Source of the DNA: JAUVKT01 sp036350795
GTDB taxonomy: Bacteria > Bacteroidota > Bacteroidia > Bacteroidales > VadinHA17
Direction: 5' to 3'
Length of the DNA stretch: 33,868 nt
Assembly (NCBI GenBank): GCA_036350795.1
Contig: JAZBNV010000086.1
Location: 1-33,868 of the forward strand
Shown in pieces: positions 25,424 through 33,868 of this stretch; within the stretch, counting starts at the first letter, position 1; every line of letters starts with the position of its first letter. The position numbers and the translations under genes were made by a program. Below the pieces are notes generated by a model, which saw nothing but the letters and a program-made list of their open reading frames with translations, was not told where the DNA came from and did not search any database.

Positions 25424-28400
25424 TTATATTTTAAAACTATATTCCACCTTAGTTATTTTACCGCTTCTTAAGAATATCTCCCGGCTGATATCTTTACCCA
25501 GTACACAATCACTGATTACTTCCCGGGCACCTCCCTTAAACCAGACACAAATCTGGTTCTTTGTGCCGGGAGTATAGATAAAAGGCACCTGGCAATAGGT
25601 AAAGGCAAGCTGATTGGCATGCAAATCAATAATACAACTTTCTCCCTGCAGGTCAATATACTCAAAACTTTCACTGTTTTTAAGAAACTCATTGTGATTT
25701 AGTAAAGAAGGAGAAAAAATTATCTTCCCATCCCTGATCAAGAGGCCAAACTCACCAAATCGCGATATAATATCTTCCTTTACCTGGCCTGTAAGGCCGG
25801 GTTGCTTTGCCCCCGAACCGGCCGGTGTATGCGAATAGGCGTCTGTTGGAAAAGCACCATAGAGAGCCGGTGACTTATATATTCCAATACCGGCTTTAAT
25901 TTCATAATAATGATCTTTGAGCCTTCCCAGTACCCTTGCATCATCACCCCTGGCATATCCGTTCAGGTAACACTCCTGGGTTGCGAGCAGGAGTTTTGAT
26001 ACCATATGCCAGTATATACTTCCAAGTCCCTCGTAAGCAAAGAAGGTACCTGAGCGGCCTGTAAACGACTGGTGATCAAAGACTGACTCAAATATCCCGA
26101 ATATTATCTCCTTTTCCTTTTCATCTATCACTTCTGTATTCTTGCTGCTGAGAGCTTCAAGAGCCTCTGAAAGATCGTTTACATTTCTGAAACTTCCATT
26201 AAAATGATAGCTGCCTGTCAGGTCCTTCCTGACTACAGCAGTATTTTGTTCTGCAATAAGTTTAAGCAATAAGGGCGACCTGGCAATTTCCTGCTCCGGA
26301 ATATTATTTTTTTCTATAAAACGAGGCAGTTTACGGTCGGGGTAAAGTAAATAACTATACTGATCTTCACGGAATAGGCTGCTTGCCTTCATTGCATCAA
26401 GAACTGCAAGGCTCCCGGAAGAATCAAGATATCCTGAACTCAGAACAGCCACCTGGCCTTCAAGCATCTCATAAAGGGTTCTGACACTGATTCCCCCGTT
26501 CTTAAAACTAATCAGATTATAGGAATGGAAGAGTCCGTCATCCCTTTTGTTCCTTTCTATTGTATTATCGATATAGATAAGGCAAAATTCAAAAAACTCG
26601 CACAGCCTTGCTATGCTAAGCGGATTCTTTCTGCCGCTGAAGGAGTTTGTATAAACTGAATCCCTGTAAGCGCTTCCGGCCTTCCCCAGGCTTTGTGCAA
26701 AATGATACCTTTCTTTATCTGTAAAACCCTTTTTAACCAGGCTGGTATGCCTGCTGAATAATGAAAACACCTCATCCAGCAACATAAGCAGTTCTTCTGA
26801 GATATCATAACTGTTATTTGCAGAATTCTTAAATTTATTTTTCCAGAAGTTAACAGATCTTCGCAGGTAATAGAGTGTTACCATTGATGTACCATTTCCG
26901 ACAAGGGCGTTGTTTGCATCATTCCACTCAGGTCGCTGGGTATTAAGCCATATACCTGCTCCCGGAATAAAATTGGAAAGTTTGGCCAGCAGGGTACAAA
27001 GAATCTTTTCAAGCAGGTTAACCCTGTAAATATCTCCATCAGGGCTGCATAATAATTTTCCATCAGCACCCCTGACTGCTACAGTTTCTTCAATCCGCTC
27101 ATTCAGTGCGAAGTCGAAGACAATTGTATCCTTAGGGTTCTTTTCGATCTCATTGAAAGGTTTTATCCGATAGGGAACATTTGCGTAAACAAAAATCTCC
27201 TTATGAAGTAGTTCATCAAGCCTGCCGGGGTGAAAATTATCGGACTGTTCAAGGAATTTCTGAAGGTAAATAACCTGGTGATCATTCCAGTAACCAATAT
27301 ACGACCAGCTGTCGGCCGGGTCTGGAATCTCCCAGTCAATACCCTCCCTGGTAATCCTGTAAGGGTTATAACCATCGGCAGTGCTGGCATTCACAAACCT
27401 GGATATCATCGACTCGACATATGCGGGGAAGGACAGAGTGAGTGCTTCCCAGTTTTGAAAGATATCTCTCCAGTTTCCCTGGTAGCTTAACTTCTTACTG
27501 CCATCTTCGTTCCTGGTTTCAATGGAAAACTGGTTCCACGGCCTACTTGGATCGCCATGTCGCCGGCTGAAAGTAAGTGGCAGGTATTCATAACTTATTC
27601 TTTCGAGGTCAGGATTATTGAGATTTGAAGACCACTCAAGCAGCTCTTTATACTCCAATATCCCGGGAAGTTTCTGCAGGCTCTCCTTAAAATTACTATA
27701 AATATCACTGTTACATTGCTTTACGTATAATATAAAGTCGGCAACATTAAGCATATAGTTATCTGTAAAAACTCCGCCACGCATTGAATTGAACAGAGTA
27801 TTTGAAAAATGACGGGCCATCACCAGCTTATCACTTCCTAACTGGATACCATCGGCTCCGCCAACAATCCTTTTCAGTTTTAATGTTCCGGCAGCTATAT
27901 CATTTTCTACTTCCTGCAAAGCTGATTTACCTGATCTTATAAAATGGTCGAGGTTTACAACATCTGTTGAGTCCTGGTTAAGCTCAGCAATTATATACCA
28001 GTCAATGCTTTCATCTTTCTTAAGTATATTAACAAGCTTAACATAATATGAACCTCTCCTGGCCTTAATATCGCTCTCCGATTTAATATTCTTTCCTGTC
28101 CTGAATTCTTTGAGCTGATTATCAGAAAGCAAATAAGCTGAAGATGCGAAGGGCAGAATTGACCATACTGTTGTAGCCTTTAATGCCTCGCTGGGCTCGG
28201 CCCTGTCAACAGGTATTGAGCTCAGGGTATAGAGGCCCAGCTTGCTTTCTGCCAGCAGCTCGTTCTTTTTGTATGCATCAAGCAGGTTACTGTATTCATT
28301 CTGGAAATCATAGTCAAGGCCATAGGGCAGGATATTGCTTATGCCATCAATAATATCAAAGGCAAGGTTTTCCTTCCCCTTATTGCATAATTCTGCTTTC

Positions 28401-28882
28401 TTAATCCATCCAAATTTTTCGCTGTTGCACCAGGCGTAACGGAAACTTACTTCAAGATCGAGATTATGTTCCTGAAAAATTATTTTATTCCCGAACACAC
28501 TTTTATAGATCCTGCGTTCGAGTCTGTAAATATTTTTGTAGTCATCAACAAAGGGTTCCCATAAGAAAGTCCTGTTATTATTTTCAATCAGGCAAATTGT
28601 TTTGCTTCCGGTAATGTTTTTATAATCGTGTATTTTATCTACTGTATAATATGGAAACAAAGCGTTATCCCTGTTCTTTCTGCCTGCAGTAAGCGAACCA
28701 TTGCTTGATATATACATCCAGTGGTCAGAATCGCTTACTATGGTCATAAAGAAATCGGGCATCAGGTCATAAGATCTGATCTCGTAGTACTTTTCGCCAT
28801 TCAGCTCAACTACCTGACCATGGATCTCATCTGCTGCACAATTCAGTATTGTTTTACCCAGGTGGATATCTTTCTTATTCAT
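25424..28882 (-). CDS. Large GH149/GH94-like beta-1,3-glucan phosphorylase (putative)
   Basis: 1152 residues, no signal peptide, so cytoplasmic. The middle shows the block IDWEIPDPADSWSYIGYWNDHQ (W532, D534), a form of the GYxxDHQ motif of inverting phosphorylases in clan GH-Q. About 120 residues later comes RPEWNDANNALVGNG (E652-W653-N654-D655), resembling the WND catalytic region of GH94. The length of about 1150 and the GH17 neighbours fit GH149, 1,3-beta-glucan phosphorylases first described from Euglena and also known in bacteria. GH94 cellobiose phosphorylases (about 800) and GH161 (about 850) are shorter. The reaction would be beta-glucan plus phosphate to glucose 1-phosphate. The family call comes from motifs and context, not an alignment, and the exact family is not certain. 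The gene lies 25 nt after the GH30 gene. Confidence 0.72.
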   Translation of the reverse strand: MNKKDIHLGKTILNCAADEIHGQVVELNGEKYYEIRSYDLMPDFFMTIVSDSDHWMYISSNGSLTAGRKNRDNALFPYYTVDKIHDYKNITGSKTICLIENNNRTFLWEPFVDDYKNIYRLERRIYKSVFGNKIIFQEHNLDLEVSFRYAWCNSEKFGWIKKAELCNKGKENLAFDIIDGISNILPYGLDYDFQNEYSNLLDAYKKNELLAESKLGLYTLSSIPVDRAEPSEALKATTVWSILPFASSAYLLSDNQLKEFRTGKNIKSESDIKARRGSYYVKLVNILKKDESIDWYIIAELNQDSTDVVNLDHFIRSGKSALQEVENDIAAGTLKLKRIVGGADGIQLGSDKLVMARHFSNTLFNSMRGGVFTDNYMLNVADFILYVKQCNSDIYSNFKESLQKLPGILEYKELLEWSSNLNNPDLERISYEYLPLTFSRRHGDPSRPWNQFSIETRNEDGSKKLSYQGNWRDIFQNWEALTLSFPAYVESMISRFVNASTADGYNPYRITREGIDWEIPDPADSWSYIGYWNDHQVIYLQKFLEQSDNFHPGRLDELLHKEIFVYANVPYRIKPFNEIEKNPKDTIVFDFALNERIEETVAVRGADGKLLCSPDGDIYRVNLLEKILCTLLAKLSNFIPGAGIWLNTQRPEWNDANNALVGNGTSMVTLYYLRRSVNFWKNKFKNSANNSYDISEELLMLLDEVFSLFSRHTSLVKKGFTDKERYHFAQSLGKAGSAYRDSVYTNSFSGRKNPLSIARLCEFFEFCLIYIDNTIERNKRDDGLFHSYNLISFKNGGISVRTLYEMLEGQVAVLSSGYLDSSGSLAVLDAMKASSLFREDQYSYLLYPDRKLPRFIEKNNIPEQEIARSPLLLKLIAEQNTAVVRKDLTGSYHFNGSFRNVNDLSEALEALSSKNTEVIDEKEKEIIFGIFESVFDHQSFTGRSGTFFAYEGLGSIYWHMVSKLLLATQECYLNGYARGDDARVLGRLKDHYYEIKAGIGIYKSPALYGAFPTDAYSHTPAGSGAKQPGLTGQVKEDIISRFGEFGLLIRDGKIIFSPSLLNHNEFLKNSESFEYIDLQGESCIIDLHANQLAFTYCQVPFIYTPGTKNQICVWFKGGAREVISDCVLGKDISREIFLRSGKITKVEYSFKI

Positions 28883-28907
28883 GCCCCTCCTTGCTTATCC
28901 GCTTGTT

Positions 28908-30596
28908 TTATTTATAAAAATACGGCGCGAGCTGTACCTGAACAGTCTGCACCGAGTTTGCTTTTATAACAGTCGCAGCAAATTGATCCTTGATCTGCAA
29001 TTTGTACTCAATGTCCTTTTTGCTTGTATTAAGCAACTGTATGCTTAGCAGGTTTTCAGGACTGATTGTTGCACAAGCATGTAAATCATCATCTTCATAG
29101 CCTGAAAGGACTTTTGAAGTCTTTACTGCTTTATCTCCCGGCCTTATTGTCTTACTAAACTGTGCCAGTATATAATAAACCGGGGTATAATAGACCTGCC
29201 TGGTATCTGTATTGATCATTATTGGTGCACCGCAGAAATTACCAACATGGTTTGGCCCTCCATTGTGATCCAGTACAACATTCCAGTCGATCCAGCCTCT
29301 CAGCCAGTGGTCTATACTTACTATAATATTCCTTGCATAGCGATGAACAGGTGTATAAAGTGGATGATCTTCGCTTTTTACTCCCTCCCAGGTAGCAGAA
29401 TAGCCCCAGTCTGATGCATTAGGGTTCCACCAGAATGAATCGTTGCCGAACCAGTTTTCTTCCCTGAATCCTTCAGGATCGGTAATTCCTGCCGGTGCAG
29501 GCTTGCCCAGGTCATCGATACAACCTTCGGTATGAAGAATTGCATGCTCCGGGAACTTTTCATTAACCCTCTCAAATACATCTTCATACACACTTACTGT
29601 ACTTTCGTACCAGTGCACTGCAGCACCATATACATAAGCTGCAGTCTCTTTATCAGATAAGATTACATCGGTCCAGTGCTCAAGCCCGTCCCTGTTCTGA
29701 TCATATATAAGCAGCTTTACATCCGAATTGGCACCCCCGGTAAGTTTAGGCCCAAGGTATTTTTTTATAAATTCATTTTGAGTATCGGGCGTAAAATGCA
29801 TACTCTCCCACTGGCCGTTATTGCCATGAGGCTCATTTACAGGTGTTAATCCCCAGATATCTACCCCTTCAGACCTGTACTCATCGAGGTATCTCACCAG
29901 GTAATCGGCATAGGCTTCCTCGTATTCAGGTTTAAGGGTACCTCCTGTTCCCTGGAAATTGTTTTCAGGAGAGCCGCTGATATACCAGTCATCAATATCC
30001 TTCATCCACGATGGTGCTGTCCATGCCGAAGCAACTATACTGAGATCCTTATCACCCTGTTGTCTTTTGATTTCAAGAGCTTCTCTTATCATTGGAAGCA
30101 AATCGTATGACTCATCCACTATCCCGGGATATTTATTCCTGTCAAAACCGCTGTAATCATGCTCCAGGCTAAATGAATTCAGGTTGATATCACCTTTCTG
30201 ATCTGCATAGGAATACTTCCCTTCTACACAGAAATCACATGCCCCGATATGTGTGCGGGCCATGGAAAAGTTTGCGCCATCTTCTCCAAATATTGCTTTC
30301 ATAACTTCCAGGCGCTTCGAAGGATCAAGGTGTGCAAGCACAAAGGCAGAAGATTCTGTAAACGACGATCCTATGCCGTCCATGGTCTGCTTCAGAATAT
30401 CAGGATCAACATTTATTATTGTCCCCTCTGCTTTACCCTTTATAAAAGGTACATTTTCCTGTTCTGCGATTTTATCGCCACTCTCTGAGGTAATGTAAAT
30501 TTTACTTGTGGAAAAGATGTCTTTCTCCGGCTTACAAGAATGCATAAAAGCTAGCAATATTATCAGTGCTGAAAAATACAAAATTCTCTTTATCAT
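28908..30596 (-). CDS. GH30-family beta-glucosidase/beta-1,6-glucanase lipoprotein
   Basis: 562 residues. A hydrophobic leader (LYFSALIILLAFMHSC) ends at C21, an atypical but acceptable lipobox, so the enzyme is probably membrane-anchored on the periplasmic or outer face. GH30 marks are MDGIGSSFTESSA, MARTHIGACDFC, the AWTAPSWMKD strand, the acid/base E255 in TPVNEPHG and the nucleophile E357 in ILHTEGCID. The C-terminal beta-domain contains LLSIQLLNTSKKDIEYKL. GH30 subfamilies 1 and 3 remove glucose from or cut beta-1,6-linked glucan, which fits removal of the beta-1,6 branches of laminarin ahead of import. It lies 60 nt after the transporter gene across a hairpin, and 25 nt before the phosphorylase gene. 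Confidence 0.92.
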   Translation of the reverse strand: MIKRILYFSALIILLAFMHSCKPEKDIFSTSKIYITSESGDKIAEQENVPFIKGKAEGTIINVDPDILKQTMDGIGSSFTESSAFVLAHLDPSKRLEVMKAIFGEDGANFSMARTHIGACDFCVEGKYSYADQKGDINLNSFSLEHDYSGFDRNKYPGIVDESYDLLPMIREALEIKRQQGDKDLSIVASAWTAPSWMKDIDDWYISGSPENNFQGTGGTLKPEYEEAYADYLVRYLDEYRSEGVDIWGLTPVNEPHGNNGQWESMHFTPDTQNEFIKKYLGPKLTGGANSDVKLLIYDQNRDGLEHWTDVILSDKETAAYVYGAAVHWYESTVSVYEDVFERVNEKFPEHAILHTEGCIDDLGKPAPAGITDPEGFREENWFGNDSFWWNPNASDWGYSATWEGVKSEDHPLYTPVHRYARNIIVSIDHWLRGWIDWNVVLDHNGGPNHVGNFCGAPIMINTDTRQVYYTPVYYILAQFSKTIRPGDKAVKTSKVLSGYEDDDLHACATISPENLLSIQLLNTSKKDIEYKLQIKDQFAATVIKANSVQTVQVQLAPYFYK

Positions 30597-30611
30597 AATT
30601 ATTTATGTTAA

Positions 30612-30641
30612 CTGAGACCCGGAACAAAACCGGCTGCTCAG
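30612..30641 (-). other. Hairpin in the spacer between transporter and GH30 genes
   Basis: Arms CTGAG (30612-30616) and CTCAG (30637-30641) pair outside a CCGG/CCGG inner stem (30619-30622 with 30630-30633), with a small internal loop and a 7-nt loop. No T-tract follows on the minus strand, so it is not a standard terminator. It begins 16 nt upstream of the GH30 start. Confidence 0.45.
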
Positions 30642-30656
30642 GTTAATCAGCCTGTA

Positions 30657-32087
30657 TTAGAGTTCTCCTCTTCTTTGCACCAGTGCTTCCTTAATTTCCC
30701 GGGCTCTCTTTTCAGTAAGATCATATTTCCACATTACCACTATGGCAAGCAGGGCAGTTAGTGCGGGTATGGCAATATCAGCTATTCTGAGCCTGGTAAG
30801 TGTTTCTGCAGCCTGTATTGTGGCATTCTGATCAAAGCCTACCAATTTCAGGACCAGTCCGCCAAGAACCAGGGCGAGTGCCTGGCCCAGCTTAACCATC
30901 CACCAGTAAATAGCGCCAAAAGTCCCTTCTTTACGTGGCATGCCATTATTCAATTCATCCAGGTCGCATACATCGGCCGTCATGCTCATCATCAGGGTAA
31001 AGAGGCCACCAATTCCAAAGGCCATTAAAGGAATAGGCATAAAAATGAGCCAGGGGGTTTCAGGGTTAAATCCCCACCACTTTAATGCATAACCAATTAT
31101 AGATATAAAGGTTGAAATAATAAAGGCTTTACGCTTACCAAGCTTATTTGCTATGGCAGAAATAATTGGAATAACCAGGAATGCGGTTAAGAGGGCAGAT
31201 ACTGTAGAGAACCATGCAGGCCAGTTACCTGCCACAGCATAATCTCCCTTAAACATATAAAACACAATAATAAAGTAACTGAAGGATGCTACCATCTGGA
31301 AACCATTAAATACAAGGAAAGTGGCTCCGCAAAGCTTCATAAAAGGTTTATTCTTTGAAACCTGTACAATACCCTTAAATAAATCAGTAAGATTTGAGAA
31401 CAGGGTTCTGAATGAAATTTCTGCCCTGCCTTCCATTTTTGAGGCGTCGATTCCCCTGCAGAATATTGCCGGCATTATACCAAGTACAATACATACCGCC
31501 CCAACGATCATTGACAGGCTTCTTACGCCTACTGCCTGTGTTTCAAAAAGATTGGGATTGGCAATCAGCACCCAGAACCATGGCACTATCATCCATGCTA
31601 TCTGACCTACTGTCTGCGAGAATGCCATTAACCTGGTACGCTCATTATAGTCAGAAGTCATTTCATAGCCAAGACCTATAAGTGGTGTGGAAAAGATTGT
31701 ATTTCCAAGCAGGTAGATAAGAGAAAAGATAAGGAAATACCAGAAATTGTACATCTGGGAGTTATCGGGATTCATTTGCCAGAGAACGGCAAATAAAACT
31801 CCACTTAAAACGGCTCCTGCAAAGATATAAGGTCTTCTTCGTCCCCACCTTGACTTTGTATTATCTGATATAAATCCCATTATAGGATCAGTAATTGCAT
31901 CAAACAATCTTGGCAGTCCACCCAGCAAACCTGCAAGGAAAGGATCCATACCAAAGGCAGTCAGCAAAAAGAACATAAATATTCCAAGTGCGCCGGGCAG
32001 GAGGTTATTAACAAGGTGACCGGCACCAAAAGCCGCCTTCTGCATAATTGGAACTTTGTCTTTTGCGGCAGTTTTATATTGACTCAT
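30657..32087 (-). CDS. GPH-family (MelB-like) Na+ or H+/sugar symporter
   Basis: 476 residues with about twelve membrane helices. The GPH signature is near the N-terminus: DAITDPIMGFISDNTKSRWGRRRPYI (about 63-88), whose DxxxDP acidic pair lines the cation site in MelB. A second family block is near the centre of the protein (YEMTSDYNERTRLM). The product should import the oligosaccharides released outside by the GH16 and GH30 enzymes through the inner membrane. Because the hydrolases after it lack signals, it separates the extracytoplasmic and cytoplasmic halves of the pathway. The cation could be Na+ in an NQR-containing organism, which is an inference. It lies 117 nt after the GH16 gene; the spacer holds a hairpin at 32109-32146. 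Confidence 0.9.
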   Translation of the reverse strand: MSQYKTAAKDKVPIMQKAAFGAGHLVNNLLPGALGIFMFFLLTAFGMDPFLAGLLGGLPRLFDAITDPIMGFISDNTKSRWGRRRPYIFAGAVLSGVLFAVLWQMNPDNSQMYNFWYFLIFSLIYLLGNTIFSTPLIGLGYEMTSDYNERTRLMAFSQTVGQIAWMIVPWFWVLIANPNLFETQAVGVRSLSMIVGAVCIVLGIMPAIFCRGIDASKMEGRAEISFRTLFSNLTDLFKGIVQVSKNKPFMKLCGATFLVFNGFQMVASFSYFIIVFYMFKGDYAVAGNWPAWFSTVSALLTAFLVIPIISAIANKLGKRKAFIISTFISIIGYALKWWGFNPETPWLIFMPIPLMAFGIGGLFTLMMSMTADVCDLDELNNGMPRKEGTFGAIYWWMVKLGQALALVLGGLVLKLVGFDQNATIQAAETLTRLRIADIAIPALTALLAIVVMWKYDLTEKRAREIKEALVQRRGEL

Positions 32088-32108
32088 GTGATTTTGTTTT
32101 GAAGATCC

Positions 32109-32146
32109 TGCCAGGCACTATTCTGGTTAATATACAGTACCTGGCA
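32109..32146 (-). other. Hairpin in the spacer between GH16 and transporter genes
   Basis: The arms at 32109-32119 and 32136-32146 form an 11-bp stem. On the minus strand one pair is G-U; on the plus strand the same position (32116/32139) is a C-A mismatch, so the stem is complete only in the PUL transcript. The loop is 16 nt. There is no T-tract after it. It begins 21 nt upstream of the transporter start codon. Confidence 0.6.
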
Positions 32147-32204
32147 AGATTTACAGATTAATAATTATTTTTTGAACCTAATATTCAAATAATCAATAAA
32201 GGTA

Positions 32205-33011
32205 TTAATCGATTGCCTGGTATACTCTTACATAATCCACAAACATTGTCTGCGGAAAAGGTGTGTCCTGAGTTGGAAAACCAACATAATCACCTCCTAC
32301 AGCAACATTAAGCAGAAGGAAGAAATCGTGATCGTATACCCATTCACCGGTAAGATCAGCAGGTCTGATTTCCTGGTAAAGCATATCGTCAACATAATAC
32401 CTTATAAAATCTACTCCCCATTCAACCGCAAAGATATGGTAATCAACATCAAACCTGTCGTTCTCATATCCGAAGCTCTTTGTAATAGCTGCGCCACCTG
32501 AATATCCGGGTCCGTGCACACTTCCATGGATCAGATTTGGTTGTTGCCCACGGTATTCCATAATATCAATCTCTCCGCACTGAGGCCATGGATTGGTTTC
32601 AATATCCGAGCCCAGCATCCAGAATGCAGGCCATATACCAGGTCCCCATGGCAACTTTATTCTGGCCTCGAAACGACCATAGGTCTGGTCGAATTTCCCC
32701 TGTGTTTTAATCCTTGCCGAAGTATAGGAGCCTCCATTATTTATCGCGGTAATCTTCAGAGAACCGTTCTCAATAATTACATTCTGAGCATCGTTGGTGT
32801 AGGTCTGAAGTTCGTTATTGCCCCATCCACCACCACCAAGGTCAAAGACCCATTTTGAAGCATCAAGGGCTCCATCGGTATTAAACTCGTCCTGCCATAC
32901 CAGCTGGTAATCTATGTCGTCAAGTCCTGAGTTATCCTCGCATGCGACCAGAATGAAAAGGGCTGACAGGAAGAAGATACCTTTAATAAATAAAAAACTA
33001 TTTGATTTCAT
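32205..33011 (-). CDS. GH16-family endo-beta-1,3-glucanase (laminarinase) lipoprotein
   Basis: 268 residues. A signal with lipobox LVAC (cysteine 24) is followed by an acidic/serine stretch EDNSG, as seen in surface-exposed Bacteroidota lipoproteins. The GH16 catalytic motif is GEIDIMEYRG: nucleophile E147, D149 and acid/base E152, the ExDxxE form (with the bulged extra Met) of laminarinases rather than the ExDxE form of lichenases. WQDEFN, GWGNNELQTYT, GRFEARIKLPWGPGIWPAFWMLG and HGPGYSGG are further marks. It would cut beta-1,3-glucan internally at the cell surface. It lies 95 nt after the partial binding-protein gene, across a hairpin. Confidence 0.95.
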   Translation of the reverse strand: MKSNSFLFIKGIFFLSALFILVACEDNSGLDDIDYQLVWQDEFNTDGALDASKWVFDLGGGGWGNNELQTYTNDAQNVIIENGSLKITAINNGGSYTSARIKTQGKFDQTYGRFEARIKLPWGPGIWPAFWMLGSDIETNPWPQCGEIDIMEYRGQQPNLIHGSVHGPGYSGGAAITKSFGYENDRFDVDYHIFAVEWGVDFIRYYVDDMLYQEIRPADLTGEWVYDHDFFLLLNVAVGGDYVGFPTQDTPFPQTMFVDYVRVYQAID

Positions 33012-33053
33012 ATTTAATGATTTTATCTAAGACAAATTATTGTTTTTCTACTG

Positions 33054-33097
33054 GCCCTGACTTCACTTTTCCATAGTTATAAAACTGAAGCCAGGGC
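33054..33097 (-). other. Hairpin in the spacer between the binding-protein and GH16 genes
   Basis: Arms 33054-33065 and 33086-33097 form a 12-bp stem on the minus strand with one G-U pair; on the plus strand the same position is an A-C mismatch (33060/33091). The loop is 20 nt. The sequence after it is not T-rich. It begins 9 nt after the stop codon of the upstream gene, so it might protect that gene's mRNA end. Confidence 0.6.
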
Positions 33098-33106
33098 TAT
33101 ATCATG

Positions 33107-33868
33107 CTATTTATAGAGATAAATATTATCGTACCATACATTGGTGAGGTTGGCTGTTGTAATACCTATCTGGGCTATATCACTTCTTGTCAGGTTTCCT
33201 GCCACAACACCTCCCAGGGCAGTAATATCAATATCTACCGAGACCCAGGTACCAGCTACAATTGCCGGTGTAGTTCCGGTATTGATATTTACTTCCAGCG
33301 CAGAAGCTTCACCAGATCCACCTCCAAAATCAACCAGTTTTACATTGAATACATCACCCACAAGGTCTGCATCATCGGTAAATATATCGAAATGTATATG
33401 CGTAAATGCTGATAAATCCTGTTTGTTAGATGAGAAGTCTATTCCATGACAAACTACACCGGCATTCTTTTTTAAGGTATTATTTCCGGCTACTGAAACT
33501 TCTGTAACTGCAGCACCTCCACACCATCCGGCGTCAAAATTATCAAAAGCAATACTGGTATAGGCATCACTGTAAATCGATACTACATCGGCGGCGTCTC
33601 GTGCAGGTGGTGTAGGTGCAGCCTCAGCCGGGCCTGTTGTGCCACTCCCCCCTCCATCGTTGTAGAAATATATATTATCAATCCATACTGTTGTTGCACC
33701 TGTTGGCTGACCGACCAGGATGTACTGGGCTATATTTGATGTTGTTGTCAAACCGGTAAAGTCACTAAGCGGAATATCATAGCTTACCCACTGTCCCTGT
33801 GAAGGGCTGGCAAAATTAAGCTGATGCTCAACATCATCACCTCCCTGGTATATACCGTTTGCTCCAAA
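33107..33868 (-). CDS. Partial surface protein with two tandem carbohydrate-binding-like domains
   Basis: The reading frame is open to the window edge, so this is the C-terminal 253 residues of a longer protein whose start is beyond the right edge. Two similar beta-sandwich units can be seen. The first ends VWIDNIYFYN and contains GQWVSYDIPLSDF; the second ends VWYDNIYLYK at the C-terminus and contains GTWVSVDIDITAL and FNVKLVDFGG. A Pro/Ala-rich linker (APTPPARDAADV) joins them and leads into a VVSIYSDAYT block. This pattern is common in Bacteroidota glucan-binding proteins and accessory modules of GH16 enzymes. Within this PUL a surface glycan-binding protein (the SusE/F position) or a multi-domain laminarinase are both possible. 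There is no type IX sorting domain at the C-terminus. Confidence 0.8.
   Translation of the reverse strand, partial: FGANGIYQGGDDVEHQLNFASPSQGQWVSYDIPLSDFTGLTTTSNIAQYILVGQPTGATTVWIDNIYFYNDGGGSGTTGPAEAAPTPPARDAADVVSIYSDAYTSIAFDNFDAGWCGGAAVTEVSVAGNNTLKKNAGVVCHGIDFSSNKQDLSAFTHIHFDIFTDDADLVGDVFNVKLVDFGGGSGEASALEVNINTGTTPAIVAGTWVSVDIDITALGGVVAGNLTRSDIAQIGITTANLTNVWYDNIYLYK

Noticed and set aside
30612..33097. PUL spacer hairpins as intrinsic terminators
   Set aside because: None is followed by a T-tract on the transcribed strand, and the genes on both sides form one functional pathway.
1..33868. CRISPR arrays, tRNA or rRNA genes, insertion sequences, phage genes
   Set aside because: I saw no regularly spaced repeats, cloverleaf sequences, transposase or integrase reading frames, or terminal repeats in the window.

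Overview
The window reads as chromosomal DNA of a Bacteroidota bacterium, probably a marine or sediment member of the Bacteroidales/Marinilabiliales. The signs are a type IX secretion sorting domain, an AMP nucleosidase next to holA, an orphan HsdR_N-type nuclease domain, a fused E1 alpha/beta dehydrogenase, a complete Na+-NQR operon, TAnnTTTG-type promoter boxes and a laminarin-type polysaccharide utilisation locus (PUL). The order-level placement is an inference from gene content.

Layout. (1) 1-3125, plus strand: a small unknown secreted protein, a clear intrinsic terminator, then a large secreted Asp-box beta-propeller. (2) 3112-6408: a divergent housekeeping block. An HsdR_N-like nuclease domain and a Nudix hydrolase carrying a helical-repeat C-terminal extension run leftward; AMP nucleosidase and the DNA polymerase III delta subunit (holA) run rightward. 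(3) 6423-14039: a PNGase F-like secreted protein with a type IX sorting domain, a YqgE/AlgH protein, an NhaC-type antiporter, a secreted DUF6599-like protein, and a fused E1 alpha/beta 2-oxoacid dehydrogenase. (4) 14164-21647: a Na+ bioenergetics block with a Cys-rich one-TM small protein, the ApbE flavinyltransferase and nqrABCDEF with its own promoter and terminator. NqrB and NqrC are the flavinylation targets of ApbE, and the small protein resembles NqrM in architecture. (5) 21746-23507: an M28 peptidase and a YgjP/DUF45 metallopeptidase. (6) 23575-33868, all minus strand and open at the right edge: a beta-glucan PUL, read in transcription order as a tandem carbohydrate-binding-domain protein (partial), GH16 lipoprotein, GPH-type sugar transporter, GH30 lipoprotein, a 1152-aa GH149/GH94-like phosphorylase, and two GH17 proteins without signal peptides.

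How the parts fit. The PUL suggests that GH16 and GH30 trim beta-1,3/1,6-glucan at the surface or in the periplasm. The GPH symporter would then import oligosaccharides, and a cytoplasmic phosphorylase plus cytoplasmic GH17 enzymes would finish them, saving ATP as glucose 1-phosphate. The SusC/SusD pair would be expected beyond the right edge. The Na+ gradient made by NQR could power both the NhaC-type antiporter and the GPH symporter, which is an inference.

Most interesting items: the cytoplasmic phosphorolytic module of the PUL; the NqrM-like protein; G-U-compensated hairpins in every PUL spacer of 60 nt or more; a CxC/CxxC pair in the linker of the fused E1 enzyme; and the Nudix/helical-repeat fusion. 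I found no CRISPR array, tRNA, rRNA, insertion sequence, phage gene or complete defence system. No gene-free stretch exceeds 300 bases.
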